From Rubripirellula tenax (GTDB taxonomy: Bacteria > Planctomycetota > Planctomycetia > Pirellulales > Pirellulaceae): 64,000 bases of DNA. Below, in pieces: positions 18,801 through 26,532 of this stretch (its first letter is position 1; every line of letters starts with the position of its first letter). The notes under the pieces were generated by a model. The model was not told where the DNA came from. It ran no database searches and worked only from the letters and a program-made list of their open reading frames with translations. A program made the translations under genes and the position numbers. The DNA is taken from the NCBI RefSeq assembly GCF_007860125.1, contig NZ_SJPW01000006.1, positions 125,525 through 189,524 of the forward strand. Reading direction: 5' to 3'.

Positions 18801-21800
18801 GTAGACCTGAACCGTCCCCGATGCACCTGGCGGAATGACGGAGGAACCCTTGGCAACCGGTGGCGGGAATAGAAACAATTCGTCGCTGCGGATCGTACTG
18901 TCGTATCTCGCCCGAAGCGTTCCGCCGCCTTCGACGTTGACCGTGATGAATGGCAACTTCATGTCAACGTTCGACGGATTGCTATAGCGGATCGTGTACG
19001 TGATTGTGCGACCGGATCGAACGCGTGTGCTGCCCGTCAAGTCGATTTGAATTTCGGCTTGGCGAGTTTCTTCAACGCGAATTCCCGCCGTCAGCGTCGA
19101 TACATCACCCATGCCATCACTCGCGACGACGTCATAATCGCCGATCGCAAGACCATCGAGATCGAACTTGGCTACGACTCGCGTGTCATCGATTCGCTCG
19201 ACGGTGATGGCTGGTCGATTCACACCACCGGCGCCAACGATCCGGTATTGCAGGTCCGCGTCCAACCGAGCGCCAGCGATGGTGAGGGTTGCCTGACCGG
19301 TGTTGCCGATACGCCCGGGTGACACGCTTTCGATCGACGGCGGAAGCACCACAGCGGAAATGTTGAACGACGCATTCGCCGAGTCAAACGAAGCCGGAAA
19401 CGCGGTGATGTACCAAGTGGAATCCGTCGCCAAACCGTTAATGATCGTAGTGACATTGGCTTGTCCGGCCTTCGTTTGTCGGCCATCGAAGTTGACTCGC
19501 GTGGGAATGTAGTTGCGGGCAACGTAGAGTTCGTTGATCGAGTTTCCACTTCCGAGCATTTGCAGATCGACACCAACGACCTCGCCAGCCGGAACCGTCA
19601 CCTTGTACCACTGCGGTTGACGCTGGTCCAAGAACTGACCCACCAAAACGGTGCCGTCATTGGGGAGTTCCCGAAAATCGACATCCACCGTCTCGAACGC
19701 TTCCGAATCGTTGTTTTGACGACCTTCCGCTTCGAGCACATTGCCGCGGCGGTTCGTTTCGACGACCCAGCGATAGACGCCCGGGAGCGCAGCAACGACA
19801 AGGATCTCCATCGAAAATGTTTTGGATTCAAATGGCGCGAGCGTCATACCGGCATTCACGTTGAAACCGCCGACCACGATATCGTTGGCGAATGTGATTG
19901 GATCTCCTGCGGCGTCAGTCTCGACTGGCGGCCGAAGTCGAATCTCGTCGTACCAGGGGCCGACGGCTTCGTTTTCGCCGAGGTTCGTCACCGTCCACTC
20001 AATCGTGACTCGGTCGCCGACCAGCGCGGTTGCCGGACCAGACACTTCACTGACAACCAAATCGATCGACGGTGCCCGATCGGCGAACGCGAAGACCGCA
20101 TTGTCTTCGACGATCGTTTCAAATCCACCGGCGAAGACTTGATCGAAAGTACCAGTTCGCGAGTTGAAGCCAATCATTTGATAGGCATCCATGCTTTGCG
20201 AATCGAATCGCTTGGTCGTCACGATGTCCAGCGTTCCGCCCAACGTGGCCGCTCCGGTCGCCGTGATATTGCTGAAGTCGCCGGTGACGGGTCGACCGCC
20301 AACCGAAAGAGTTAGATAGCCGGTGGACGCGAAATCACCGTCGACAATCAAGTCGACGTCGGACGCCAGTTTAAGGTGGCCAAACGTCCCCGATGCGACC
20401 GGGCTGAAACGGAACAGATTGCCGACTTCGGTGCTGACCCAGGTTTCGCCGGTGGTGTCGTTGTAGGAAACGTCGGATAGCGAAAACGGGTCCGCGCCGG
20501 TGTAACGAAGATCGATGTCCGATACGAAGCTGCCGGTTGCCGTCAGCACGCGAACACGGCTGTCGGTTCCGACGACCAACAGCTGACCCGTTGCGCCGAC
20601 CACATCGATACCGCCCTGATTGAACGGTATGGCGCTGACGCCAGCGGGATTCGCTGAAAACATTCGCAGCACCGCGCCGGTCGCCGGATTGATCTCGTGA
20701 ATCATCGCGTCGAGACCGAGCAGGTAAACGGTACCGCGCGTCGGATGCTCGGCCACACCGGCTCGATCGATGCCGACACCTTCGACGGTGACGGTCGCCA
20801 ACACTTCACCGCTGTCGGGATTGATCGCGTACAGGGTTGCCGGCGTCGCATTGGCGTGAACGAACAGCATCGATCCGGCCGGGACCGTCGTTCCGCCGAC
20901 GTTCATCGGACCAGAGAGGATGTCGATGCCCGACACGTTCACCGAGCCACCTGGCTGGACGATCGGATCGGAGGTCTCCAAAAAGTTCGCGCCGAATCGT
21001 CGGAATACGGGTTCACCGCCGATGCGTTCGTTTCGCGAGTGGGTCACCACATCGCCCGACACGGGATCGACCGCGATCCCGACGGTGCGAATCGTATGGG
21101 TGTAGCCAATTTGCTCGAGCCGAACCGAACTTCGGGTGACTCCGTTGGTGAAGTTCCCGACCGTCGAAAACGCTTGGCCGTTGTCAAGCAAAAGTTGTCC
21201 ACCATTGACCGCAAGACTTGCCAGCGATGGGAACGCGGCTCCCGCACCCACGAGTCGCACGGCGGCGTAGTTGGTTTGAATGGGTTCGTCTTCACCGTCA
21301 TCATCGAGGAAACGCAGCGTCGAAGCCTCGCCGACTTGCCAACTTCCGCCGTGAAGGGTTTGTGAACTCCGGTCAAACTGCTTCACATCACGAGCGGGCA
21401 ACGTCAGCGTCCCATCGTCGACTCGCACCAAGCCGGGGTTGCTAAAGAAAGGGGTGACACCGCCACTGATCGTGATCGCGGTAGTGCCGCCACCGGTCTT
21501 GACGAACGATCCGAAGTTGTTGAAATCGGCGAACAGTCCATCGAATTGTTGCAGTTCGATGTTCGCATCACCTTGCACGATCCAATCGCCATGATTGATC
21601 GTGCTGGATGAGTTTCGTAGCAACACATCCGTGCCGCTGGCTTGGATCAGCGTGCCGTTGTTGATGAATGTCGCGCCCGTGTTGATTGCTTCGTCCGAGT
21701 TCCGGAGCGTGATGAAGCCATCGTTCGTGATGAACCCGGTGTGAGAAGACGCACCAGACCCGGTCAGCTCGAAAAAGCCCTCCGGAAAGTCCAACGTAAA

Positions 21801-23810
21801 ATCACGACCGTCACCGTCAAGGCGCGCGCTCAACTTGACGAGGCCGCCGCCGTCGCCGGTGTAACGTCCGGTGGATGTCAGTCGACCGACCATTTCAATC
21901 GTCGAGCCGGCCGCGACATCGAAGTGCGCGCCCGTCGCAACGAAGTTGCTGGAGTGATTTGCGACTAAGTCACCACCGACAACTTCGACGATTCCGCCGA
22001 GATGGACCAATGCCACGTTCACGTCGACGATCCTCGCGGTGCCCGCGCCCGTCTTGCGGACAGTCCCCGAATTTCGCAGTGTCGCCGTGCTCAGATTCAC
22101 GCCCGCGATGTTGGCATCGCCTTGCAACTCATAGGCCGCGCCCGCGGCGTTGATAAAGCCGGCGGAACTGGACGTCACCGTGGTGCCAGCCGTTTGGATG
22201 ATGGTTCCGGTGTTGGTGAACGCGTTGAGAAGTTGCTTCGCGCCGGTTCCCTCGATCGTCACTTGACCGGTGCTGGTAATGTCACGAAAGAACGTTCCGC
22301 CGATCCATCGAAACAGACCATCGGCAAAGTCGATGACTGCATCCGAGCCCACCGATTCGATGCGGCCACCGGTAAACTCGATCCGTCCATCGCCTGTTCC
22401 CGTCAATGTCGTGCCGGCGAGCAGATCAATTTCCGAGTTACCGGCGGTGCCATTGAATTCGACAACACCGCCCGCATCCACATCGATCGTGCTGGACGCG
22501 AATTGGCCGCCACGTTCGAGCAAGAATCGTCCACCGCTCGCCGCCAGTGTGCTGCCTTCACCGGCGACCAGCAGCGAATCCCAAACGATATTGCCCGAAC
22601 GGTTTTTGATGATCGAGTTGTTGAAAGTACGCCCACCGATGATCGCGCTGGTGCCGACGTTTTCGATGATGCCACCGGCATCGTTGTGCAGCCACGTTCC
22701 CTGACCGGTGGAGCTGAATAGACTGTTGCCGCTGGCCGTGATCAGGATCTCGCCTTCGTTGTGGAACTCCTGCCCCCAAAGCGTTCGTTCGCCAGAGCCG
22801 GACCATGACATGTGTCCGGCATTGACCAGCGTGTCGCCGCCATCGTTGTCGGTGAAAATGGTACCGCCGGTCCAGTGAAACAAACCGTCGGCGAAGTCGA
22901 ACACGGTTCCACTCGTTCCGGTCGCGCCACGCGTGTCGATACGACCTTGCGAGTGTTCGATGCGCCCGGCGCCAGTACCCGTGTAGGTGCCGACGTAGTA
23001 CGACGTGCCCGAAGTGATATCCAAGCTTGCGCCGGCGGCCACGTCGAAATGGGCTCCTGTCGAAGGTTGCGCGCTCGTGCCCGAGATCGGCAGGAACAGG
23101 GTGCCACCGAGCACTTCGATACGACTGCCGGTGACGTGGGTCACGCGATCCGAGCTGCCGTAGAACGAAGTGCTTTCGGAACCCGTTTTTCGGAGCGTCC
23201 CCTCGTTCGTGAACGTGATGCTGAAACTGCCCGCGAAATTGAAGTCGCGATGCAGACTCCAAACACCTTCGGCTTCGTTCAGGATTGTCGATCCGCTCGA
23301 TGGCGACGCGAACGGTTGCTGCTGGTCGACGATGCCGGAGTTGGTCCAGTCACCTGAGAAACGTTTGTTGGCTTCGGTTTCGACAATCAGCTTTGCGTCG
23401 TCTTCCGTCGTCAGGGTGCCCGTCCGCAGCCAACCGGCCTGCCAACGAAACTCACCGCCAGATAGCACGGCGTCGTCGTTGATTCGGAAATCGGCTTGCA
23501 TCACGATCGACTCGGTCGACATCAGGGCGTCGATCTGAACAGGCGATGCGATGGTAATGGTCGGGTTCGCAGCGCCACGATCGATCGTCACTGTGTCACC
23601 GGTACCTGGAACGCCGACGCCACCCGACCAATTGGCGGGATCGCTCCAGAGTCCGTCGGAATCCGTATTCCAAATGAAGGCGGCGAGCAACTGCCGTTGT
23701 TCCAAGGCTTCGATGCCGCGTAGCGATGCACGGGTTCGCCGCGATCGACCGACCCTGTCGCTTTCTAACGGGTTGAACGAGCGATATACGAAGTTCAAGC
23801 GTCTTGTCAC
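15804..23810 (-). CDS. Giant surface protein A with caspase-like domain and dockerin-like repeats
   Basis: 2668 aa, GTG start. A basic N-terminus leads to ALEQRQLLAA (35-44), the planctomycete LEPR-XLL export motif. Visible parts, with estimated positions: beta-helix-like repeats of the 'FTNEGTLRKTGS' type (50-900); a propeller-like stretch (about 905-1140); a CARDB-like domain (about 1247-1350); a PPC-like domain from about 1380; an IPT/TIG-like domain (about 1500); a caspase-like (C14) block (about 1820-2000) with H1895 in TYAGHGF and C1940 in DSCHAG; a DUF7619-like beta domain; and two dockerin-like units near 2490-2570 (DVNVDGSVTALDALRVINQL). The His-Cys dyad is 45 residues apart, as in caspase-like peptidases. 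The caspase block is poorer in G+C than its flanks. Function unknown; surface adhesion plus proteolysis is plausible. Confidence 0.88.
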   Translation of the reverse strand: MTRRLNFVYRSFNPLESDRVGRSRRTRASLRGIEALEQRQLLAAFIWNTDSDGLWSDPANWSGGVGVPGTGDTVTIDRGAANPTITIASPVQIDALMSTESIVMQADFRINDDAVLSGGEFRWQAGWLRTGTLTTEDDAKLIVETEANKRFSGDWTNSGIVDQQQPFASPSSGSTILNEAEGVWSLHRDFNFAGSFSITFTNEGTLRKTGSESTSFYGSSDRVTHVTGSRIEVLGGTLFLPISGTSAQPSTGAHFDVAAGASLDITSGTSYYVGTYTGTGAGRIEHSQGRIDTRGATGTSGTVFDFADGLFHWTGGTIFTDNDGGDTLVNAGHMSWSGSGERTLWGQEFHNEGEILITASGNSLFSSTGQGTWLHNDAGGIIENVGTSAIIGGRTFNNSIIKNRSGNIVWDSLLVAGEGSTLAASGGRFLLERGGQFASSTIDVDAGGVVEFNGTAGNSEIDLLAGTTLTGTGDGRIEFTGGRIESVGSDAVIDFADGLFRWIGGTFFRDITSTGQVTIEGTGAKQLLNAFTNTGTIIQTAGTTVTSSSAGFINAAGAAYELQGDANIAGVNLSTATLRNSGTVRKTGAGTARIVDVNVALVHLGGIVEVVGGDLVANHSSNFVATGAHFDVAAGSTIEMVGRLTSTGRYTGDGGGLVKLSARLDGDGRDFTLDFPEGFFELTGSGASSHTGFITNDGFITLRNSDEAINTGATFINNGTLIQASGTDVLLRNSSSTINHGDWIVQGDANIELQQFDGLFADFNNFGSFVKTGGGTTAITISGGVTPFFSNPGLVRVDDGTLTLPARDVKQFDRSSQTLHGGSWQVGEASTLRFLDDDGEDEPIQTNYAAVRLVGAGAAFPSLASLAVNGGQLLLDNGQAFSTVGNFTNGVTRSSVRLEQIGYTHTIRTVGIAVDPVSGDVVTHSRNERIGGEPVFRRFGANFLETSDPIVQPGGSVNVSGIDILSGPMNVGGTTVPAGSMLFVHANATPATLYAINPDSGEVLATVTVEGVGIDRAGVAEHPTRGTVYLLGLDAMIHEINPATGAVLRMFSANPAGVSAIPFNQGGIDVVGATGQLLVVGTDSRVRVLTATGSFVSDIDLRYTGADPFSLSDVSYNDTTGETWVSTEVGNLFRFSPVASGTFGHLKLASDVDLIVDGDFASTGYLTLSVGGRPVTGDFSNITATGAATLGGTLDIVTTKRFDSQSMDAYQMIGFNSRTGTFDQVFAGGFETIVEDNAVFAFADRAPSIDLVVSEVSGPATALVGDRVTIEWTVTNLGENEAVGPWYDEIRLRPPVETDAAGDPITFANDIVVGGFNVNAGMTLAPFESKTFSMEILVVAALPGVYRWVVETNRRGNVLEAEGRQNNDSEAFETVDVDFRELPNDGTVLVGQFLDQRQPQWYKVTVPAGEVVGVDLQMLGSGNSINELYVARNYIPTRVNFDGRQTKAGQANVTTIINGLATDSTWYITAFPASFDSANASFNISAVVLPPSIESVSPGRIGNTGQATLTIAGARLDADLQYRIVGAGGVNRPAITVERIDDTRVVAKFDLDGLAIGDYDVVASDGMGDVSTLTAGIRVEETRQAEIQIDLTGSTRVRSGRTITYTIRYSNPSNVDMKLPFITVNVEGGGTLRARYDSTIRSDELFLFPPPVAKGSSVIPPGASGTVQVYYDAPLDEGDFSVSAWGNTVDEPDFGATTFDWDLISANLRPAGSDETSWNEYIDVQRARYGETFAELYEFLADQVEELSRDGFRNLVFVNGQWFFDLPTIPPGPSVSRGISSDEFAPLAVVSDSTLMSRSPEGETTTRAADGRQDIYAVVVGNPDGTLTGGADVDGNTWANFFTKTLNIGSEEGAPSPIIVDTDGSANADDYLGNINSVRSRADEDDLIFVTYAGHGFCRTNDEGAVVGGNLAFKDRELTGSELQAAVAGSTRTVVVIDSCHAGAITSEIKALNVTSIAAADANFSILNDNSLTQNLVPLLLKDPSQDIHAAVGIAAKTLIETGFKNSNANPRTQENVNNALLAVRSGTVKRTLEPQALINKYKDYFAGLVLAEMKLDADGDGKNDFILFDTDFDGEFDTKIPDYDQSGAVNGMDFRRVVNKETNAIELPNPRFQNLATTPQLLTPEELIEFAKFEKIEAARDASFGKGLGSASLPELDARGGELKITNPDAKTSQGGTIEQVEEEQTLNISPDTRLRGERGRSFDPNEKVGPLGFGAAGFIREGVPMPFTIYFENDPEQATLPAQEVFITEVLDDDLDLTTFELGDIIVGGRFIDVPERRSAWSTTERITVGEIELDLQIDAELDFVTRTVTWTFTSLDPNTGVLTELFDAGFLPPNDDTGRGEGNVSYTVSAKSGLASGTQISGAAEIVFDVNEPLITNSTLNTIDITPPTSLVADLPATSLAVFDVTWSGDDAGGSGIASFEISVSTNDGDFELWHTAAAAGSRAFVGQVGSTYAFQSFAVDQVGNRQAQPQATPATTLVTLGPWTNPRDIYDVDDLNGVTAVDALVIINELGRRRVSDARGVLVALPPDGFAPPYYDVNVDGSVTALDALRVINQLGRIRANLESGEGLFESEFTFQPRSLAMANPPTRTDALNREEVTQAFIDQMPDCPRVVSIGDGLSATKVTTSVAEIEVTVDEIAGDVRQQWNDIRSSFDERGSGFGQDFL
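17701..18420 (-). other. Caspase-like (peptidase C14) block inside giant A
   Basis: The segment opens with DIYAVVVGNPDGTLTGG, continues through DDLIFVTYAGHGF (His codon 18126-18128) and TRTVVVIDSCHAGAITSEI (Cys codon 17991-17993), then a helical continuation. The order (first strand, then GHG, then DSCHAG after a further strand) is that of caspase-like proteases of bacteria. A hand count gives 26 G+C in 60 bases at 17701-17760 but 39 in 60 at 20701-20760 of the same gene. Confidence 0.8.
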
Positions 23811-23989
23811 GGGTCGTATCCGGGCGAGAGCGGGTGAGCGACTGGCCCATTTGGGTCAGTCGAGCACGCCATCTTAGTCTCAGCGGGTGTCGTCTCGCCA
23901 GGGCGCGAGTTTACGCGGCCGATTGATGGTTCGTGGTAGCTTTGGGTGCATAAGGTCTTATCGACGCCTCATTAGCCTTCAAGACCGGG

Positions 23990-24027
23990 GAACGCTTCGC
24001 GGGGGTCAGGCTAGGTTTTCGGTTTTC
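23990..24027 (+). repeat. Left 38-bp inverted repeat of RAYT element 2
   Basis: Pairs with 25051-25088; 37 of 38 positions complement (the mismatch is at base 24 from the outer end, A here and T in the partner). It overlaps the last codons and stop of the transposase. Confidence 0.85.
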
Positions 24028-24995
24028 AGCTCTAGATTGTACTCGATTTCTTCGATTGCTTGGAGATAATAGTTCGATTCATCCATTCGCTTTTTGGCGC
24101 GTCGAATGAGATTGGAGGAGCTATCGGGGTGCGACAAACCGAACCGCTGGGATATCCGGCTCAGCGGCTCACCGGTCCACCTTCGGCAAAGGTAGGCTGC
24201 GATCTCGCGACCGGCCGCTGTACTTCGGAATCCAACATATTCATCTTCCTCGACGTCATAATAGGCTGCCGTTTCCGTCATCACCTCATCCATCGAAATC
24301 GCTTTCATCCGTCGCGCCGTTCGGTGTCGCTTCTGGCTTTCTTCGCCACTGGCAAGCACGATCGCTCGCTTCAAGAATGATTCGCTGCCAAGCACCCAGC
24401 CTCGAAGGGCGCCCGAAAGCGGGTTCTCATTGACCTCCATCCCAGCTTTGACGTACTGCCGGTAGGCCAAGCCTGGATCCTTTCCGCCATTGGCAGCTTG
24501 CCAGTAGTTATGCAGGTCATCGTACGCGATCCAGTCCACGCGACTGGTCTTCCGCGCGTAGCCGGGGTAGCTACTGTGCTTCCATCGATCGGCGGTCGCA
24601 CAGAGGGGCCGCAGCCCGCTGCACGGGTTCAGATGAATGTACCGGCTGAGCGACCAGAAGTAGCCGGCATCTTCGACCAAGAAGGACTTGTATCGACCTT
24701 GAAACAAATGGCCAACGCGCCGATTTCGTTTGGCGTACCAGTTAGCAAAACCTGACAGCCAGTGCTGCATGCCTCTGGCTAAGTTGGGCTCCGGTGTTTG
24801 CAGAAGCAAATGGATGTGATTCGGCATCCAGCAATAAGAAAGCACTTTCCAGCCAGACCGAGTAACTTCTTCCTTCAGTCCACGCGTCAGGCGCTCATAG
24901 TGGCCATCATCATGAAAAAGCACTCGTCGTCCATCGCCACGGGTGACAATGTGGTAGATCGCATCAGGAAATTGAACACGAGGCTGTCTGGCCAC
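24006..24995 (-). CDS. REP-associated tyrosine (RAYT) transposase with C-terminal HTH
   Basis: 329 aa HUH-type transposase. H60-I61-H62 lies in CWMPNHIHLLLQTP, and the likely nucleophile Y119 in SRYIHLNPCSGLR, both in family context (RGxxxxxVF-like RGDGRRVLF at the start, GHLFQGRYKS before the tyrosine). The C-terminal part (about 215-320) contains a DnaA-like helix-turn-helix (EPLSRISQRFGLSHPDSSSN) as in longer RAYTs. Its stop codon is inside the element's left inverted repeat. Intact, so possibly active. The neighbouring repeats are unrelated in sequence to those of RAYT element 1, so the two systems recognise different ends. Confidence 0.9.
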   Translation of the reverse strand: MARQPRVQFPDAIYHIVTRGDGRRVLFHDDGHYERLTRGLKEEVTRSGWKVLSYCWMPNHIHLLLQTPEPNLARGMQHWLSGFANWYAKRNRRVGHLFQGRYKSFLVEDAGYFWSLSRYIHLNPCSGLRPLCATADRWKHSSYPGYARKTSRVDWIAYDDLHNYWQAANGGKDPGLAYRQYVKAGMEVNENPLSGALRGWVLGSESFLKRAIVLASGEESQKRHRTARRMKAISMDEVMTETAAYYDVEEDEYVGFRSTAAGREIAAYLCRRWTGEPLSRISQRFGLSHPDSSSNLIRRAKKRMDESNYYLQAIEEIEYNLELKTENLA

Positions 24996-25050
24996 GGCGA
25001 TTCTCGCGCGATAGGAAGAGCGGACAACACTCTCAAGAGGTTACCACATC

Positions 25051-25088
25051 GAAAACCGAAAACCAAGCCTGACCCCCGCGAAGCGTTC
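25051..25088 (-). repeat. Right 38-bp inverted repeat of RAYT element 2
   Basis: Reverse complement of 23990-24027 with one mismatch; begins 55 bp upstream of the transposase start codon. Confidence 0.85.
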
Positions 25089-25108
25089 TGGCTGGATGCC
25101 AGCCAGAA
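25086..25108. repeat. Palindrome abutting RAYT element 2
   Basis: TTCTGGCTGG (25086-25095), loop ATG, CCAGCCAGAA (25099-25108): a perfect 10-bp stem overlapping the last three bases of the 38-bp repeat. REP-like in design; could be part of the element end or the pre-existing target palindrome. Confidence 0.7.
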
Positions 25109-25366
25109 ATGGGCAGGGAGTTTGGGATAAGCCGGGTTGGAATAGCCATTGAGAGTCGTTTGCGAAGTGCGAAAAGGGTTTCTCGAACGACCTATGTCAC
25201 CGCCAGTTTTTCGATGAAGGTAACAGCATCGTGCTCAGTCTCCGGTCCAATGGAAACGTACACCGGCGAACGAACTCCCCCGTCGTCATTGGGCCTGTCG
25301 ATATTGAATTCAGGTGGTGGTTTACCAAGTCCGCCATTCCGTGCGCGTCAGTGAGATCTTCGATCA
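25109..25366. other. Gap between RAYT element 2 and the LuxR-type gene
   Basis: This is the rest of a 371-bp gene-free stretch starting at 24996. On the minus strand a 48-codon open stretch ending with TAG at 25192-25194 reads NGGLGKPPPEFNIDRPNDDG and ends TFIEKLAVT; codon use looks coding, yet there is no upstream start because an in-frame TGA lies just before. It may be the 3' end of a gene whose 5' part was lost. No family recognised. Confidence 0.3.
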
Positions 25367-26176
25367 TCAGATTGGTCGGTCCGAACGCTCATCCCGACCG
25401 TTCCCAGTTTGAAATTTGCAGACTAGAGCCAGCTGGTCGGTCACGTCAAAGTGACGCAGAATCGCGCGGGTGTGATCTTTCGCGGTAGTTTCCGCAATCC
25501 CCAGCATTTGAGCAATTTCCGAGCGTCGTTTTCCATCGAGTAGATGCACCAATACGATGCGTTGGGTCGGCGTCAGCTTGGGTATCGATTGCTGTTCAAT
25601 GCCTGGTAAACCCGCTGAGTGAATCCATTCGACGTTCGATAGAATGATGTGGGCGAGTCGGCGGTCGCGAGGCGAAAAGCGATCGCGGCCAACGTGGCGG
25701 AAAAGTCCAATCGCGCTACAGCTTGTATTGCTGCCGAGCGGATAGAGACTGTAAAGAAAGTCGTCGATTCCGCGTTCGATTCGGTACTTCTGAATCGTTG
25801 GGTTGCTGTACCAATCGGCGTCCGAAACGAGTTGGTCTCGAGTCCGTGTGGTGTGTTCCCCCTTGATCAGCTCTTGTGTCAGCGGGGCATCTTCAGGAGG
25901 CGGCGGGGAGGCAACTTGGCTCGCTTCGACCCAACCACCGAATTGCTCCTCGGTCAGTCCCTCGTGGATCACGCCGACTGAAATGGGCTGATTCCTGCTA
26001 TGGTCGGAATAGGTGATCGACCATAACCAGCCATCCGCTCCGGTCAGCTCGCCAAGTCGCCGCATCAGCAAACGCTTGCGACTCGGAGTATCCGCGTCCA
26101 ATCCAGCGACTTCACCGAGCAGCTTGGCGATCGCGATGGCATCCGTAGTCGGAATCATTTCGGACGATGGGCTCAT
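25367..26176 (-). CDS. LuxR-family transcriptional regulator
   Basis: 269 aa. The C-terminal about 60 residues form a LuxR/FixJ-type helix-turn-helix (LTPTQRIVLVHLLDGKRRSE, then IAQMLGIAETTAKDHTRAIL). The N-terminal 190 residues look like a GAF/PAS-like sensor (LTGADGWLWSITYSDHSRNQ; later NVEWIHSAG) with no receiver aspartate pattern, so this is not a phosphorylation-type response regulator. No cognate kinase or autoinducer synthase is nearby. It is divergent from giant B, with a shared 356-bp region, and may control it (inference). The ribosome site is weak (AGAAGAA). Confidence 0.82.
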   Translation of the reverse strand: MSPSSEMIPTTDAIAIAKLLGEVAGLDADTPSRKRLLMRRLGELTGADGWLWSITYSDHSRNQPISVGVIHEGLTEEQFGGWVEASQVASPPPPEDAPLTQELIKGEHTTRTRDQLVSDADWYSNPTIQKYRIERGIDDFLYSLYPLGSNTSCSAIGLFRHVGRDRFSPRDRRLAHIILSNVEWIHSAGLPGIEQQSIPKLTPTQRIVLVHLLDGKRRSEIAQMLGIAETTAKDHTRAILRHFDVTDQLALVCKFQTGNGRDERSDRPI

Positions 26177-26532
26177 TGGAACAGGTTCTTCTCAGGCACT
26201 CGAGTTGGCGACGCTCGCGGGCTCTCGCATCGGCAGAGGCTAGAACATCCGGGGGGGCAACGCTACGGGTGTCCTGCAACCACCTGGATCCATTGTTTAA
26301 GTGCCAGATCCATCGGAAATCCACCCTCCCTAGGGATGATGTCGGACCCGTCTGACGAGGATACAATAATCGGCTTTCGACGCCTCGAAATATCCAAGCG
26401 GAGCTGATCGCATCCCCAGGTCGCAAACGTTTCAGTCATCGCAAATCGCTCTGCCAGCACCGGTTTCGCTAGGCATTTGGGTCGATCTACAAGCGACAAA
26501 TCACCGTGGTTTACATCCTGAAAGTTACAAAA
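26177..26532. other. Divergent intergenic region between luxR-like gene and giant B
   Basis: 356 bases with no supported gene; it must hold promoters for both divergent genes. A perfect 10-bp palindrome TCCCTAGGGA is at 26327-26336, about 150 bp from the regulator start and 200 bp from the giant B start. The frames across the region have no coding character. Confidence 0.45.
26327..26336. promoter_or_regulatory. Palindrome, candidate operator
   Basis: TCCCTAGGGA, in the middle of the region shared by the LuxR-type gene and giant B. A binding site of the LuxR-type regulator is possible, but no second copy supports it. Confidence 0.2.

Larger units (their letters stand above)
23990..25088. mobile_element. 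RAYT element 2 bounded by 38-bp inverted repeats
   Basis: A 38-bp inverted repeat with one mismatch (23990-24027 against 25051-25088) brackets the transposase gene 24006-24995. Its core is GAACGCTTCGCGGGGGTCAG, then GCT(A/T)GGTTTTCGGTTTTC. The left repeat contains the transposase stop codon (24006-24008). The right repeat runs into a further 10-bp-stem hairpin. Total length about 1.1 kb, inserted between giant A and the LuxR-type gene. Confidence 0.8.

Noticed and set aside
19461-20315. 284-codon plus-strand frame within giant A
   Set aside because: Antisense to the giant A gene, His/Arg/Asp-rich shadow frame, no ribosome site or family resemblance.
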